A model generated the notes under the pieces. It made no database searches and was not told the origin of the DNA. It worked only from the letters and a program-made list of their open reading frames with translations. Positions 16,492 to 25,144 of a stretch of 64,000 nucleotides of DNA are shown piece after piece. The DNA lies in contig JACPWY010000007.1 in the NCBI GenBank assembly GCA_016196825.1, positions 128,468 through 192,467 of the forward strand. The letters run 5' to 3'. The DNA is from Deltaproteobacteria bacterium. GTDB taxonomy: Bacteria; Bdellovibrionota; FAC87; UBA2466. The stretch's first letter is position 1, and every line of letters begins with the position of its first letter. Both the position numbers and the translations under genes were made by a program.

Positions 16492-16555
16492 CCCGAAAGG
16501 TACGGACTTCCTTTTGAGGAATTGCTTTCCCAAAATAAAGTCCGTACCTTTCGGG
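16492..16555. repeat. 64-nt palindrome between barrel and GT87 genes (element P1)
   Basis: Perfect 18-bp arms (16492-16509 and 16538-16555) enclose a 28-base loop that contains a second, weaker pairing (TTTTG...CAAAA). It starts three bases after a stop codon and ends one base before ATG 16557. It is likely a terminator for the barrel gene and would sequester the start region of the next gene. It looks like a short member of the nested-palindrome class. Confidence 0.8.
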
Positions 16556-16556
16556 G

Positions 16557-17762
16557 ATGACTCGGCCGATGCTGTTTTTGGTGGGGCTACTCCTGATCCC
16601 GTGTTGGGTGATTGGGGTGCTTTATGAGGTGGATATCCTCACCGCTTATGATGTGATCTCCCGAATCCCTACGGATCTGGGAGGTATTTATGGCAGCCCG
16701 ATTCGCGGTCTGCTCGGGCGGTATTTTTATCCGCCCTTTACCCTTGTTTTTTTCTCGCCACTGTCCGGGCTCTCGTTTCCAGTCTTCAAATATGTTTGGC
16801 TGGCTCTCCAGACCCTCTCTTACGGAGTAGTTTGGTGGTGTCTCGTGAAACTGTTTCCTCAACTATTTCGGAACACGGCACGCGTGTTTTGGGTGTGGAT
16901 CATCGCGATTAACCCGCTCCACAATAATTTTCAAAGCAACAATATCCAGATCTGGTTGGGGGCACTTTTGCTGCTGGCCGAGCTTCTTTCTCGGCGCCCG
17001 GATTTTTGGGGCCCGTTTTTGGCTGGGTTACTCGTAGCTCTCACAACCCATATCAAGGTCTACCCGCTTTTTCTGGTGGTCTACTACTTTATCTCTGCGG
17101 GGAAGGTGATGCGCGTGGGGCTCCTCTCGGGGCTAGTTGGTTTTGCGCTGTTGCCGCTTCTTTTCTTCGGGCCCAACAAAGGCGCTGACCTGTACCGGAG
17201 CTTCTTCCTTAATCTGACGACATACAGCGCCGAGAATTCCCCGATCCAGGTCTCGGACATTCTGTGCCTGCCCTCTCTCATCGCCCGGCTGCTAGACGGC
17301 TCCCCACTTGCCTTGTTCGCGGGAGCCTTTACGAAGGTCATCACAGTTGTTGCCAGCGCCACTTTTTTTCTGTGGTGCTTCCGGACTCGCTTGAGGCGCG
17401 ATCAGTGGGTATTGGCCTGGCTCCTCATGGCGCTCCTCAACCCCAGCACTCGCGTGCACTACTTTGTTTTCCTGATTCCTGCGTTTGCCTACTGGGCCGA
17501 ACGGGTTTCCTTCCAAAGGCCACTCGACCTCACTCTCTATGCATTGAGCATTCTCCTCGTCGCCTTCACCATGGAGGGCGTGGTTGGGAAAGCCCTCAAT
17601 AATCGCTTGGAATATTGGAATCTGCCGACGTGGGGAATTGTGATATTGGCGATCGGGGTCGTGACCAATCTAATGCGGGCGAGTCCCAATGCTCACAATG
17701 ATGATGAGAATCGCCAGAGCGAGGCGATACCAGGCAAACACCTTGAGCCCCGATCCGCGTAA
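16557..17762 (+). CDS. GT87 (DUF2029) family integral-membrane glycosyltransferase
   Basis: 401 residues with ~10 hydrophobic segments and the GT87 layout: an early periplasmic loop with acidic residues, YPPFTLVFFSPLS, then INPLHNNFQSNNIQIWLGALLLLAELL and TTHIKVYPLFLV, where the N..Q.N stretch is typical of the family. GT87 enzymes use polyprenyl-phosphate mannose or arabinose donors to modify envelope glycans. The last ~31 codons run antisense into uppP (17670-17762). The gene begins right against palindrome P1. Confidence 0.75.
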   Translation: MTRPMLFLVGLLLIPCWVIGVLYEVDILTAYDVISRIPTDLGGIYGSPIRGLLGRYFYPPFTLVFFSPLSGLSFPVFKYVWLALQTLSYGVVWWCLVKLFPQLFRNTARVFWVWIIAINPLHNNFQSNNIQIWLGALLLLAELLSRRPDFWGPFLAGLLVALTTHIKVYPLFLVVYYFISAGKVMRVGLLSGLVGFALLPLLFFGPNKGADLYRSFFLNLTTYSAENSPIQVSDILCLPSLIARLLDGSPLALFAGAFTKVITVVASATFFLWCFRTRLRRDQWVLAWLLMALLNPSTRVHYFVFLIPAFAYWAERVSFQRPLDLTLYALSILLVAFTMEGVVGKALNNRLEYWNLPTWGIVILAIGVVTNLMRASPNAHNDDENRQSEAIPGKHLEPRSA

Positions 17763-18491
17763 ATAGATGAGCATCCCGTGGATGGAAACGATTCCGACCA
17801 AGGCCGAGGAGATGAGCCCGGCCAAACAGTAGGTGAGTGGAAAGTCTGATCCAATTACGTGAGTCAGTTTTCGGAACTCAAAGAGGCACGCCCCCAAAGT
17901 AATGGGAAAGGCCATGAGGAAGGAAAAGCGAGCGGCCGCTTCACGGGATAGTCCCACGAGGCGCCCCATCGTGATAGTGCTTCCGGAACGAGAGACGCCC
18001 GGAATGATCGCGAAGGCCTGTGCCACGCCAATGAGCAGGGCGTTTTTGAAGTTCAGCTCATCGATCTTCTTGAGGCCCGGGAAACTGGCGTCCACCCAAT
18101 ACATTACAAAGCCGACTCCAGCGAGCGCCACGGCAATAAGGAGCGGCGACCGAAACGCCTCCTCCGCGAGATCATGGAAGAGATACCCGCCGAGAGCACC
18201 CGGTACGCTCGCGCACACGAGAAACCAAAAGATCTGCCGGTCGCGATCAAATCCGATGCGTCGATCGATGATGCTGCCAATCCCAGCCTGCGCGAGGCCC
18301 AACCAATCTTTGAAAAAGTACCCGAGGAGGGCGAGAAGGGTGCCGAGGTGTAGAAAAACATCGAAGGCCAAGCCCGGATCTTCCCAGTGGAAGAGCCAGG
18401 GGAGAATGACGAGGTGGGCGGAGCTGCTGATGGGCAGAAACTCGGTCAACCCCTGGACACAGCCGAGAACGATCGCCTGAAAGGTCTCCAT
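17670..18491 (-). CDS. uppP: undecaprenyl-diphosphatase
   Basis: UppP (BacA) dephosphorylates undecaprenyl diphosphate to recycle the lipid carrier for peptidoglycan and other envelope glycans. The 273-residue membrane protein has both signature motifs: GLTEFLPISSSAHL (Glu17, Ser22-24) and PGVSRSGSTIT. Length and the C-terminal hydrophobic helices are normal. It is convergent with the GT87 gene and overlaps it by 93 bases. Nested palindrome E1 separates it from the dmpA-like gene upstream, so it is probably a separate transcription unit. Confidence 0.95.
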   Translation of the reverse strand: METFQAIVLGCVQGLTEFLPISSSAHLVILPWLFHWEDPGLAFDVFLHLGTLLALLGYFFKDWLGLAQAGIGSIIDRRIGFDRDRQIFWFLVCASVPGALGGYLFHDLAEEAFRSPLLIAVALAGVGFVMYWVDASFPGLKKIDELNFKNALLIGVAQAFAIIPGVSRSGSTITMGRLVGLSREAAARFSFLMAFPITLGACLFEFRKLTHVIGSDFPLTYCLAGLISSALVGIVSIHGMLIYLRGSGLKVFAWYRLALAILIIIVSIGTRPH

Positions 18492-18518
18492 AACATTTCC
18501 ACTCTTGGCCCACTATTT

Positions 18519-18700
18519 AGTGGGTGGCGCGAACCCCCATTTTGGGAGAAAAATGCCTCTTTCGGCTACGCCTTCGTCGGATTCCCAAAATGTCCTCGAC
18601 GGCCATTCCATGGCCGCCTCCGGGCATTTTGCTCATCCTCCTCGTTTCGCGCGAAAGATCCATTTTTCTCCTCAAAAGCGGGTTTCGCGCCACCCACTAT
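18519..18700. repeat. nested palindrome E1
   Basis: Outer arms ~18519-18556 and ~18659-18700 pair over ~38 bases with few mismatches; the dmpA-like stop codon (18697-18699) lies in the right arm. The inner stem AAAATGTCC (18587-18595) pairs with GGGCATTTT (18622-18630). Between them are TCGA (18596-18599), the hairpin CGGCCAT-TCC-ATGGCCG (18600-18616) and CCTCC (18617-18621). This apical module recurs in E4 and E5 with different stem sequences. Confidence 0.85.
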
Positions 18701-19854
18701 TTGGCTGAGATGATGCCTTTCACGGAATTATAATGCTCAAAGAGTCCTTTCAAAAGCTGAAGATTGATGGCGGGGACGCGGTTGTTGTTGGCGCCTTCCA
18801 TATCGACGGCGCGCGTGAGTGAGTTCAGGATCGCCTCTTCGGTTGCTTCGATCACCGCCTTGTAGGCTGGGTCGAGAAACATGTCGAGGATCATGGTGAA
18901 TTGCACCTGCGGCTGTGGCGACTGACGCGGGACGATGTTGGCTGTCGAGAAACCGACGATAATCTCGCCTGAGGAATGGGCGCCATAGCTTCCGACGCGG
19001 CCAATGCCAAGCGCGGCCCGACGACACAAGCGGTTGATCTGCATTGACGTGAGCGGCATGTCGGTGCCGACCACACAGATGATGGAGCCATAGCTGGAGG
19101 TGCGCCGGGAGTAAGCTCCTTGGGCCGCCGCGAGGACACGCCCCACTGGGTAGCCGTCCACGCGGAGGTGCTCCATCACACCGAAATTCGAAAGCACCAG
19201 GACGCCGAGAGTGTAGTTCTGGTCGCCCATCGGAACGATGCGGCTAGCAGAGCCAATACCCCCCTTCAGATCGCAGCAAACCATGCCGGTGCCCGCCCCA
19301 ACAGCCCCCTCTTCCACTGGAGCCTCACTGGCGGAGTCGAGGGCCGAGAAGACATTTTGCGGTTTGATATGAAGGCCGACGGCGTCGTTGAGAAAGCTAT
19401 CGTCGCATTCGCCCACGACGGGGATGATCACCTCTTGGAAGTCGCGAATCTGAGAATATTTTTGCGACATCCACTTGATCAGGCTGTCGCCCACCCGGCC
19501 CACGGACATCGTATTCGTGAGAGCGAGAGGAGTTTCCAGAAATCCCCACTCCATGATCTGAGTGAGGCCTGTCACCTCGCCAGCGCCGCTCAAGATGAAA
19601 CCACCACTCACCAGTTTTCTTTGGTAGACATCGTCGTTGGGGATGATGACGGTGACGCCGGTTCTCACGGGGCCGTTGCCGGGCTTACGCCGTCCGGAAC
19701 CCTCAATCAATGTGGAGTGGCCTACGCGGACTCCGGGGACGTCGGTGATCGAGTTTTTGGGCCCCGGAGCGTACTCGCCGACATGAATTCCCAGATCTCG
19801 GAGGCGGCAACGCTTCTTGCCGTCCTCTCTGTATCGCTCGAATAGGTTGCTCAC
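18697..19854 (-). CDS. P1/S58 family aminopeptidase (DmpA-like)
   Basis: 385 residues. DmpA-type enzymes are self-cleaving N-terminal nucleophile hydrolases that remove N-terminal residues, including D-Ala, beta-amino acids or L-residues, from peptides, amides and esters. Family features are ITDVPGVRVGH, GAVGAGTG, KGGIGSASR and GSIICVVGTDMPL. By analogy with DmpA, autocleavage would occur between Gly256 and Ser257, making Ser257 the nucleophile. The ATG overlaps the ATP-grasp stop (ATGA), so it is the third gene of a coupled operon. The substrate may be the product of the upstream ligase, or a peptide being scavenged. Confidence 0.88.
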   Translation of the reverse strand: MSNLFERYREDGKKRCRLRDLGIHVGEYAPGPKNSITDVPGVRVGHSTLIEGSGRRKPGNGPVRTGVTVIIPNDDVYQRKLVSGGFILSGAGEVTGLTQIMEWGFLETPLALTNTMSVGRVGDSLIKWMSQKYSQIRDFQEVIIPVVGECDDSFLNDAVGLHIKPQNVFSALDSASEAPVEEGAVGAGTGMVCCDLKGGIGSASRIVPMGDQNYTLGVLVLSNFGVMEHLRVDGYPVGRVLAAAQGAYSRRTSSYGSIICVVGTDMPLTSMQINRLCRRAALGIGRVGSYGAHSSGEIIVGFSTANIVPRQSPQPQVQFTMILDMFLDPAYKAVIEATEEAILNSLTRAVDMEGANNNRVPAINLQLLKGLFEHYNSVKGIISAK

Positions 19855-21881
19855 CAGGTCTTAACTTTCGTCTGACTGCGCCACCTCTGTACGGCGGGCG
19901 TGAATATCCTCTTAATGAGCGCATCGTAGCTCATTCCCTGCTTTTCGGCCATGATCACGAGATCGCTGAAGCCGGGGGCAAGCCCCGGCAGGGGATTGAT
20001 CTCGAGAAAGTAGATATTCCCTTTGGAGTCTAGACGAAAATCGATACGAGAGACATCTCTGCAACCTAAAGACCGGAAGACTTTCTTTGCGAAGTTGGCG
20101 ATGCGGCGGTCGATATCCTTCGAGATACTGACCGGGCAAACATAGCTGCAGAACGGATTCTCCGGGTTCTGCTTGGCTTCGAATGAGTAGACCGGGTACT
20201 TGCCAGCCTGATCGGTGAAAGAGATCTCCATCGGCCCCAGCAGCTTGAGGGCTGTGTTGCCCAAGATGCCGATCGTGAACTCGCGCCCCTCGATATATTC
20301 CTCACACAGAACTGGGGTTTGAAATTTTTTCCAGAGACTGAGGACCGCCTCCTGGAGCTCATCCTGATTATTCACCACCGACTTGTCGCCGATGCCCTTG
20401 GAGGTTCCCTCGGAATTGGGTTTCACCATCACTGGAAACCGCAGCCCCGGATCGCTGAGCCGCGACGATCCGTGATAGAGGCGGAAGTTCGGAGTGAGAA
20501 TGCCATCGTTGGTGAGAAGCCGCTTTGTGATCGCCTTGTCGAGGGTGATCGCAAGACAGGTGGCATCGCTGCCCGTGTGTTCAATTTCGAGAAGATCACA
20601 AATGGCCGGTACCTGCGCTTCACGTGCGCGTTTGCGCGATCCTTCAGCAATATTGAAAACAATGTCGATGCGATTCTCGAGAAGCCCCTCCGAAAGCGTT
20701 CGCGTCGCCTCGACCGGAATCACAACCGGAGTGATCTTTTCCAGCGCGTTTCGGAGGGTGTCGACCGTATTTTGAGAATCGAACTCAGCCTCGATTTCGT
20801 ACTCGGGGTCGGACAATTCTTTTCTCTTGAGGTTGTAGACGAGCGCGACACGCGGATTCCGAGTCGCCAGACGGCGAGGCGATTTTGACGACTTAAAGCC
20901 TGGTTTGATGCGGCTCACCGCCGCATCAAGAATCTTCAAAATGGTTTGGTTGAAATCAAGACCGAGGAGCCGCGCAGCCTCGAACACACCTGCCCCCGGC
21001 TGAAGGCTCGGCAGTGCGTTGATCTCAAGAAAATAGACCTCGCCATCCGGCGTGATGCGAAAATCAGCGCGCGCGAAATCCACGACACCTACGGCCGGGA
21101 TGATTCGCTTCATCATCGCAATCAGCTGTGCGCGGATGTGCGGCTCGATCTGGGCCGGGCACCGCACGGAGACCTTATCATCGAGCAGATTCTTCAGATC
21201 GTAATCGTAAATCCCATCGGCTCCGTCATTGTTAAAGACGTATTCGAGTGGCTCAAGCACCCCACCGTCACCCAGCCCTGTAATGAAGGGCACGCTCACA
21301 TCGCGCCCCGGGATGTAGCGCTCAACGAGCACTCCCTGAGAAAAAGTCTTGAGGAGCTCGGTGGCATACTGAGTGAGCTCTTCGGGGTCTCGGCAAACCG
21401 ATTTCGCCGTGATGCCCTTACTCGAGCCTTCATAATTCGGCTTCACGAAAGTCGGGTAGCTCACCTCTGGGGCGATGCTTGTGATGTCCTCGGGCGTTGT
21501 GATGAAGTAACCTTCGACCGTGGGCACCTTGCGGCTCGTCACCATCTGCTTGGTCAAAAATTTATCGAGCGTCAGAAAACAGCCGTAGGGGCCGGAGCCA
21601 ACGTACGGAAGCTGGAGCTGTTCGAAAACGGTCGGCCCCAGACTCTCGCGGCCGATGCCATAGTAACCCTCGGCGGTGTTAAAGATCATGTCAGGGCGAA
21701 ACTCGGCCAGCTTCTTGGCCCAACCAAACGCGGAACTGTCGAGAGTCATTTCGACGTCCAGGACCTCATGGCCGCCGCTTGCAAGTGCCACGTGAATTGA
21801 CGCAACGGTTTCAGGAGTATCGAATTCGGCCTGTTCGAGGGAGTCGTTGGTTTTGCGGTTGAATACGAAGGCGATCTTCAA
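19851..21881 (-). CDS. tandem ATP-grasp protein, two D-Ala-D-Ala-ligase-like domains
   Basis: 676 residues made of two complete ATP-grasp units. Unit 1 (~1-335) has VKPNYEGSSKG and FLEINALPSLQPGAG; unit 2 (~345-676) has VKPNSEGTSKG and FLEINPLPGLAPGFSD. Both match the ddl family signatures for ATP and magnesium binding, and both begin with a RVALVYN/KIAFVFN Rossmann-type strand. A single protein with two intact ligase units suggests two successive peptide-bond reactions, or one catalytic and one structural unit. It is unlikely to be the housekeeping Ddl because of the fusion and the neighbours (ureohydrolase upstream, DmpA-like peptidase downstream). Confidence 0.87.
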   Translation of the reverse strand: MKIAFVFNRKTNDSLEQAEFDTPETVASIHVALASGGHEVLDVEMTLDSSAFGWAKKLAEFRPDMIFNTAEGYYGIGRESLGPTVFEQLQLPYVGSGPYGCFLTLDKFLTKQMVTSRKVPTVEGYFITTPEDITSIAPEVSYPTFVKPNYEGSSKGITAKSVCRDPEELTQYATELLKTFSQGVLVERYIPGRDVSVPFITGLGDGGVLEPLEYVFNNDGADGIYDYDLKNLLDDKVSVRCPAQIEPHIRAQLIAMMKRIIPAVGVVDFARADFRITPDGEVYFLEINALPSLQPGAGVFEAARLLGLDFNQTILKILDAAVSRIKPGFKSSKSPRRLATRNPRVALVYNLKRKELSDPEYEIEAEFDSQNTVDTLRNALEKITPVVIPVEATRTLSEGLLENRIDIVFNIAEGSRKRAREAQVPAICDLLEIEHTGSDATCLAITLDKAITKRLLTNDGILTPNFRLYHGSSRLSDPGLRFPVMVKPNSEGTSKGIGDKSVVNNQDELQEAVLSLWKKFQTPVLCEEYIEGREFTIGILGNTALKLLGPMEISFTDQAGKYPVYSFEAKQNPENPFCSYVCPVSISKDIDRRIANFAKKVFRSLGCRDVSRIDFRLDSKGNIYFLEINPLPGLAPGFSDLVIMAEKQGMSYDALIKRIFTPAVQRWRSQTKVKTW

Positions 21882-21923
21882 GGCAGCCTCGTTATGGATC
21901 TCATCGACTTTTGCGTCAAGGGC

Positions 21924-22994
21924 TTAGAAGAGTGCTTTGACATAACGGGCGGCGAGTTGGCAGGTTTTCTCCTGGGCAAACTCGCGCGAGCCCGACAGAG
22001 GAGGGGCCACCTCGACGACATCGCCTCCGATCACTTCGAAGGTCTCGTGCACCCGCCGGATGAGCCCCTCGACAAATTCGGCGTGGAGGCCGCTCGCCTC
22101 GGGGGTACCGGTGGCCGGTGCCTCGAGGATATCGGTGCCATCGATGTCATTAGAGATGTAGATTCGTTTCAGCCCCCTGGACTGAAAGTGCTTGATGATC
22201 GCGTCGGCGGTGGCCGTTGGCTGGGCGAGCGCCTCCTGGGCCCAAAACTGACGGACCGGGAACTTGGATTCCCAAAACTCCTTTGTCTTGAGAGTGGTTC
22301 GGATACCAACCTGGACCAGGCTCTGCGGCCTCATCCGTTGCACGGCATGAAAAGCCCATGTTCCAAAGCAATACTTTATGCCCAGCCTATGTTCCATCAG
22401 GTCGGGGTGCGCGTCGAAATGAAGAACGCCGAAATCATTCCCAAACCGCTTGAGGCAGCCCAGAACGGCTGGCCAACCCACACTGTGGTCGCCTCCCAGT
22501 AGGATCATGCGGGCGCCTGGATTGAGCTCAGCAATCGTGTAGAGCACGTTTTCACAGATAGAGAGCGGGCTCACGGGGAGTGCATCGGCGAGCCCCGGGT
22601 AAAGCACCGCTCGGCAGGTTTTGATCTGCTCGTCGCTCAGCATCTCATCGTGAAGAAGCTGCGGAATACAGAGGACATCGCCAAGGTCGAGCACCTCCTT
22701 GGGATACGGCCCCGAGCGAAGCAGCGCTTCGCGGATGCCGATGGGGCCAAAATTAGCACCGCGCATGATGCCGGCGCCCGTGTCGCTCGGCACGCCGATG
22801 ACAATGATCCGCGCGCGACGTACGCGCGCGAGCTGATCCTCCCAGGCCTTCTCCACCTGGGGGGCGGCGTCTGACCCATAAAGAGTTCTGAGCAGTCCTG
22901 ACGCGTAACCGCCGCCGGTGGAGAGTGTGAACAAACCCTTGCCGGGAGGGCGGAGAAAAACTCGGAGACGATCGAGCGCCGAAAGCATTGGCAT
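21924..22994 (-). CDS. ureohydrolase family protein (arginase/agmatinase/formimidoylglutamase fold)
   Basis: About 356 residues. Manganese ligands are all visible: GGDHS, HFDAHPD and SNDIDGTD, with the late EVAPPL stretch. These enzymes hydrolyse guanidino or amidino groups to urea or formamide; the specific substrate (arginine, agmatine, guanidinobutyrate or another) cannot be told. An N-terminal extension of ~75 residues precedes the core. The start is uncertain: ATG 22994 or 22988 is preferred over 23024, which has no ribosome site. The ATP-grasp gene follows after 42 bases. Confidence 0.85.
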   Translation of the reverse strand: MPMLSALDRLRVFLRPPGKGLFTLSTGGGYASGLLRTLYGSDAAPQVEKAWEDQLARVRRARIIVIGVPSDTGAGIMRGANFGPIGIREALLRSGPYPKEVLDLGDVLCIPQLLHDEMLSDEQIKTCRAVLYPGLADALPVSPLSICENVLYTIAELNPGARMILLGGDHSVGWPAVLGCLKRFGNDFGVLHFDAHPDLMEHRLGIKYCFGTWAFHAVQRMRPQSLVQVGIRTTLKTKEFWESKFPVRQFWAQEALAQPTATADAIIKHFQSRGLKRIYISNDIDGTDILEAPATGTPEASGLHAEFVEGLIRRVHETFEVIGGDVVEVAPPLSGSREFAQEKTCQLAARYVKALF

Positions 22995-23040
22995 AAGAAT
23001 ACCACCCGACCATTGGACCCTCATAAAACTTTTGGAATTT

Positions 23041-23172
23041 GGAGCCTATCCTAAAACCCTTTCGTCGGGAGGAGCGAGGCAAAATGTCCTGGACCGAGGA
23101 TGCCGACCGCGGAGGACGAAGGGCCAGGGCATTTTGACCGTTCCGAGTAGAAAGGATTTTAGGATAGGCTCC
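23041..23172. repeat. nested palindrome E2, in a divergent intergenic region
   Basis: Outer arms 23041-23062 and 23151-23172 pair over 22 bases with one G-T mismatch. An inner 13-base stem (23080-23092 with 23124-23136, CAAAATG type) has one G-T pair. Read on the minus strand it aligns along nearly its whole length with E5, including the outer arm beginning GAGCCTATCC. It lies between divergent promoters (ureohydrolase and potA), so it cannot be simply a terminator. Confidence 0.85.
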
Positions 23173-23222
23173 TATGCATTTACCTCTTGTGAACCGATGC
23201 GTTTTTCCTTATCTATGTTCGC

Positions 23223-24308
23223 ATGTCGCTCAGACTTGACGGGCTTTCCAAAAACTTCGGTGAGTTTCAGCTTGAGCCGGTGAGTCTCACCATCGAAAAA
23301 GGTGAGTTTTTCTCTCTCCTGGGTCCGTCGGGGTGTGGCAAGACGACTCTTCTTCGTTTGGTGGGTGGATTTGCAACGCCGAGCACCGGAAAGATCATCC
23401 TCAACGAACGCGATATCACTCAGCTGCCGTCGTACGAGCGGAGTATCCACACCGTTTTTCAGCGGTACGCCCTCTTTCCCCATCTCAACGTGTTCGATAA
23501 CGTCGCCTTCGGCTTGCGCCTGAAAAAACTGCCGCGCGCGATGATTTTGGACAAGGTGAACGACGCGCTGAAGCTGGTCGAGATTGGCGATCTTGGCACC
23601 CGCCGGATCCAGAATCTGAGCGGCGGGCAGATGCAGCGGGTGGCGCTCGCGCGAGCTTTGGTGAATCAGCCGCAGGTTTTGCTCCTGGACGAGCCCTTGT
23701 CTGCGCTGGACCCGGCCCTTCGGGTGAGGATGCGAGATGAGCTTAAGGCGCTGTGCCGAAAAGTAGGGGCGACCTTCCTTTTCGTGACGCATGACCAGGA
23801 GGAGGCGCTCCAGCTGTCGGACCGGTTGGCGGTTTTTCGCGACGGGCGGTGCCTGCAGGTGGGGACCCCGAAGGATATCTATGAAGATCCGGCCGACTCC
23901 TTCGTGGCGAGCTTTATTGGTTCGACCAATACGATTGTAGGGGAGATCGCCGAGGACCTGGGCGATTTTGTGGCCCTCCAATCGGCTCTGGGGAACTTTC
24001 GGGTGAAGAAGAATGGGCACCCCTATCCTAAGTCGATTTCGCTCATCTTGCGCCCCGAGAAGATGAGGCTTCTGCGCAGCAGAGCTGGTGTGCAGGGGAA
24101 TTTGGTCGAGGGCCAGGTGGCCGAGCTCTCCTATTTGGGGTCGCGCACGGAATACACAGTTAAGACCTTGGATTTTCTGTTCAAGGTGTTTGAGCCGGAG
24201 CTTGAGCGGAGCCGCAAACGCAGCCTCAATATCGGGGACAAGGTCTATCTCAGCTGGCGCCCCGAGGATGCCATCGTGTTGGGAAGCCATGGAGGCCTCC
24301 AGCATTGA
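23223..24308 (+). CDS. potA: polyamine-type ABC transporter ATP-binding protein
   Basis: 361 residues. Walker A GPSGCGKTT, Q-loop VFQRYALFPH, signature LSGGQMQRVALARAL, Walker B LLLDEPLSALD, switch THDQEEAL, then a C-terminal TOBE-like regulatory domain (LILRPEKMRL). This is the PotA/CysA-type ATPase. It is the first gene of a coupled ATPase, two permeases and binding protein operon. The stop overlaps the potB TTG start (24305-24308). Polyamine specificity is inferred from similarity of all four subunits to the Pot family. Confidence 0.9.
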   Translation: MSLRLDGLSKNFGEFQLEPVSLTIEKGEFFSLLGPSGCGKTTLLRLVGGFATPSTGKIILNERDITQLPSYERSIHTVFQRYALFPHLNVFDNVAFGLRLKKLPRAMILDKVNDALKLVEIGDLGTRRIQNLSGGQMQRVALARALVNQPQVLLLDEPLSALDPALRVRMRDELKALCRKVGATFLFVTHDQEEALQLSDRLAVFRDGRCLQVGTPKDIYEDPADSFVASFIGSTNTIVGEIAEDLGDFVALQSALGNFRVKKNGHPYPKSISLILRPEKMRLLRSRAGVQGNLVEGQVAELSYLGSRTEYTVKTLDFLFKVFEPELERSRKRSLNIGDKVYLSWRPEDAIVLGSHGGLQH

Positions 24309-25144
24309 AGAGATACCCTGGCACCGCGTGGTTCTTTTTCGGCTGGCTCGTTATCCTAACCCTGCTCCCCTTTGCTCTAATTCTGGGCATGAGTGTGATG
24401 GAGCGCACTATTCAGGGGACCATCCACTTCACCTTTACATTAGAAAACTATCTGAGGTGCTTTCATTGGCTCTACGCGAAGGTCTTCGGGAAGACTGTGC
24501 TTGTGGCGGCGACCGCAACGTTCAGCTGCCTGCTGATTGGCTTTCCGGTGGCTTACCATTTGGCCCGCTCAACAGGGGCGCGTCGCCAGGTGGGGTTGGT
24601 GCTACTTTTTATCCCCTTTTGGACCAACTTCATTCTGCGGGTCCACGCCATGGTGAGCCTCTTCGGCAATCACGGGCTTCTGAACCATATGTTGCTTGAA
24701 TTGGGCTTGATTGAGGAGCCAATCCAGATCCTTTACACGCGCACCGGAGTCTATTTTGGTCTGATCTATAACTATCTGCCGTTTCTCGTGATTCCAATCT
24801 TCTCGGCGTTGGAGAAGCTGGACCCTTCCTTTCGGGAGGCGGCTATGGATCTGGGGGCGAACCGCAGTCAGACCTTCTGGCGAGTGACCCTGCCTAACGT
24901 GCGAGAGGGTGTGGTGGTGGGGAGTCTCTTTGTCTTTATTCCGATGCTGGGCGAGTACGTGATTCCCGATCTTCTGGGCGGCGCCAAAGAGGTGTTTCTG
25001 GGCAATGTGATGGTGAGCCAGTTCTTTACGATGCAGGATTGGCCTTTCGGAGCGGCCATCGCTGGGCTTCTTTCCCTGATTCTGCTGGTGGCTTTGTTTA
25101 TGCAAACTAGGTGGCAGCGGCGGGTGCAGGGGGTACTGGCGTGA
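24305..25144 (+). CDS. potB: polyamine-type ABC transporter permease
   Basis: 279 residues with six membrane segments and the binding-protein-dependent permease (EAA) loop EAAMDLGANRSQTFWRVTLP near residue 180. Resembles PotB/PotH. It begins at an unusual TTG (24305) overlapping the potA stop; alternative in-frame starts would remove the first membrane helix. Its stop overlaps the potC GTG at 25141. Confidence 0.88.
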   Translation: MKRYPGTAWFFFGWLVILTLLPFALILGMSVMERTIQGTIHFTFTLENYLRCFHWLYAKVFGKTVLVAATATFSCLLIGFPVAYHLARSTGARRQVGLVLLFIPFWTNFILRVHAMVSLFGNHGLLNHMLLELGLIEEPIQILYTRTGVYFGLIYNYLPFLVIPIFSALEKLDPSFREAAMDLGANRSQTFWRVTLPNVREGVVVGSLFVFIPMLGEYVIPDLLGGAKEVFLGNVMVSQFFTMQDWPFGAAIAGLLSLILLVALFMQTRWQRRVQGVLA

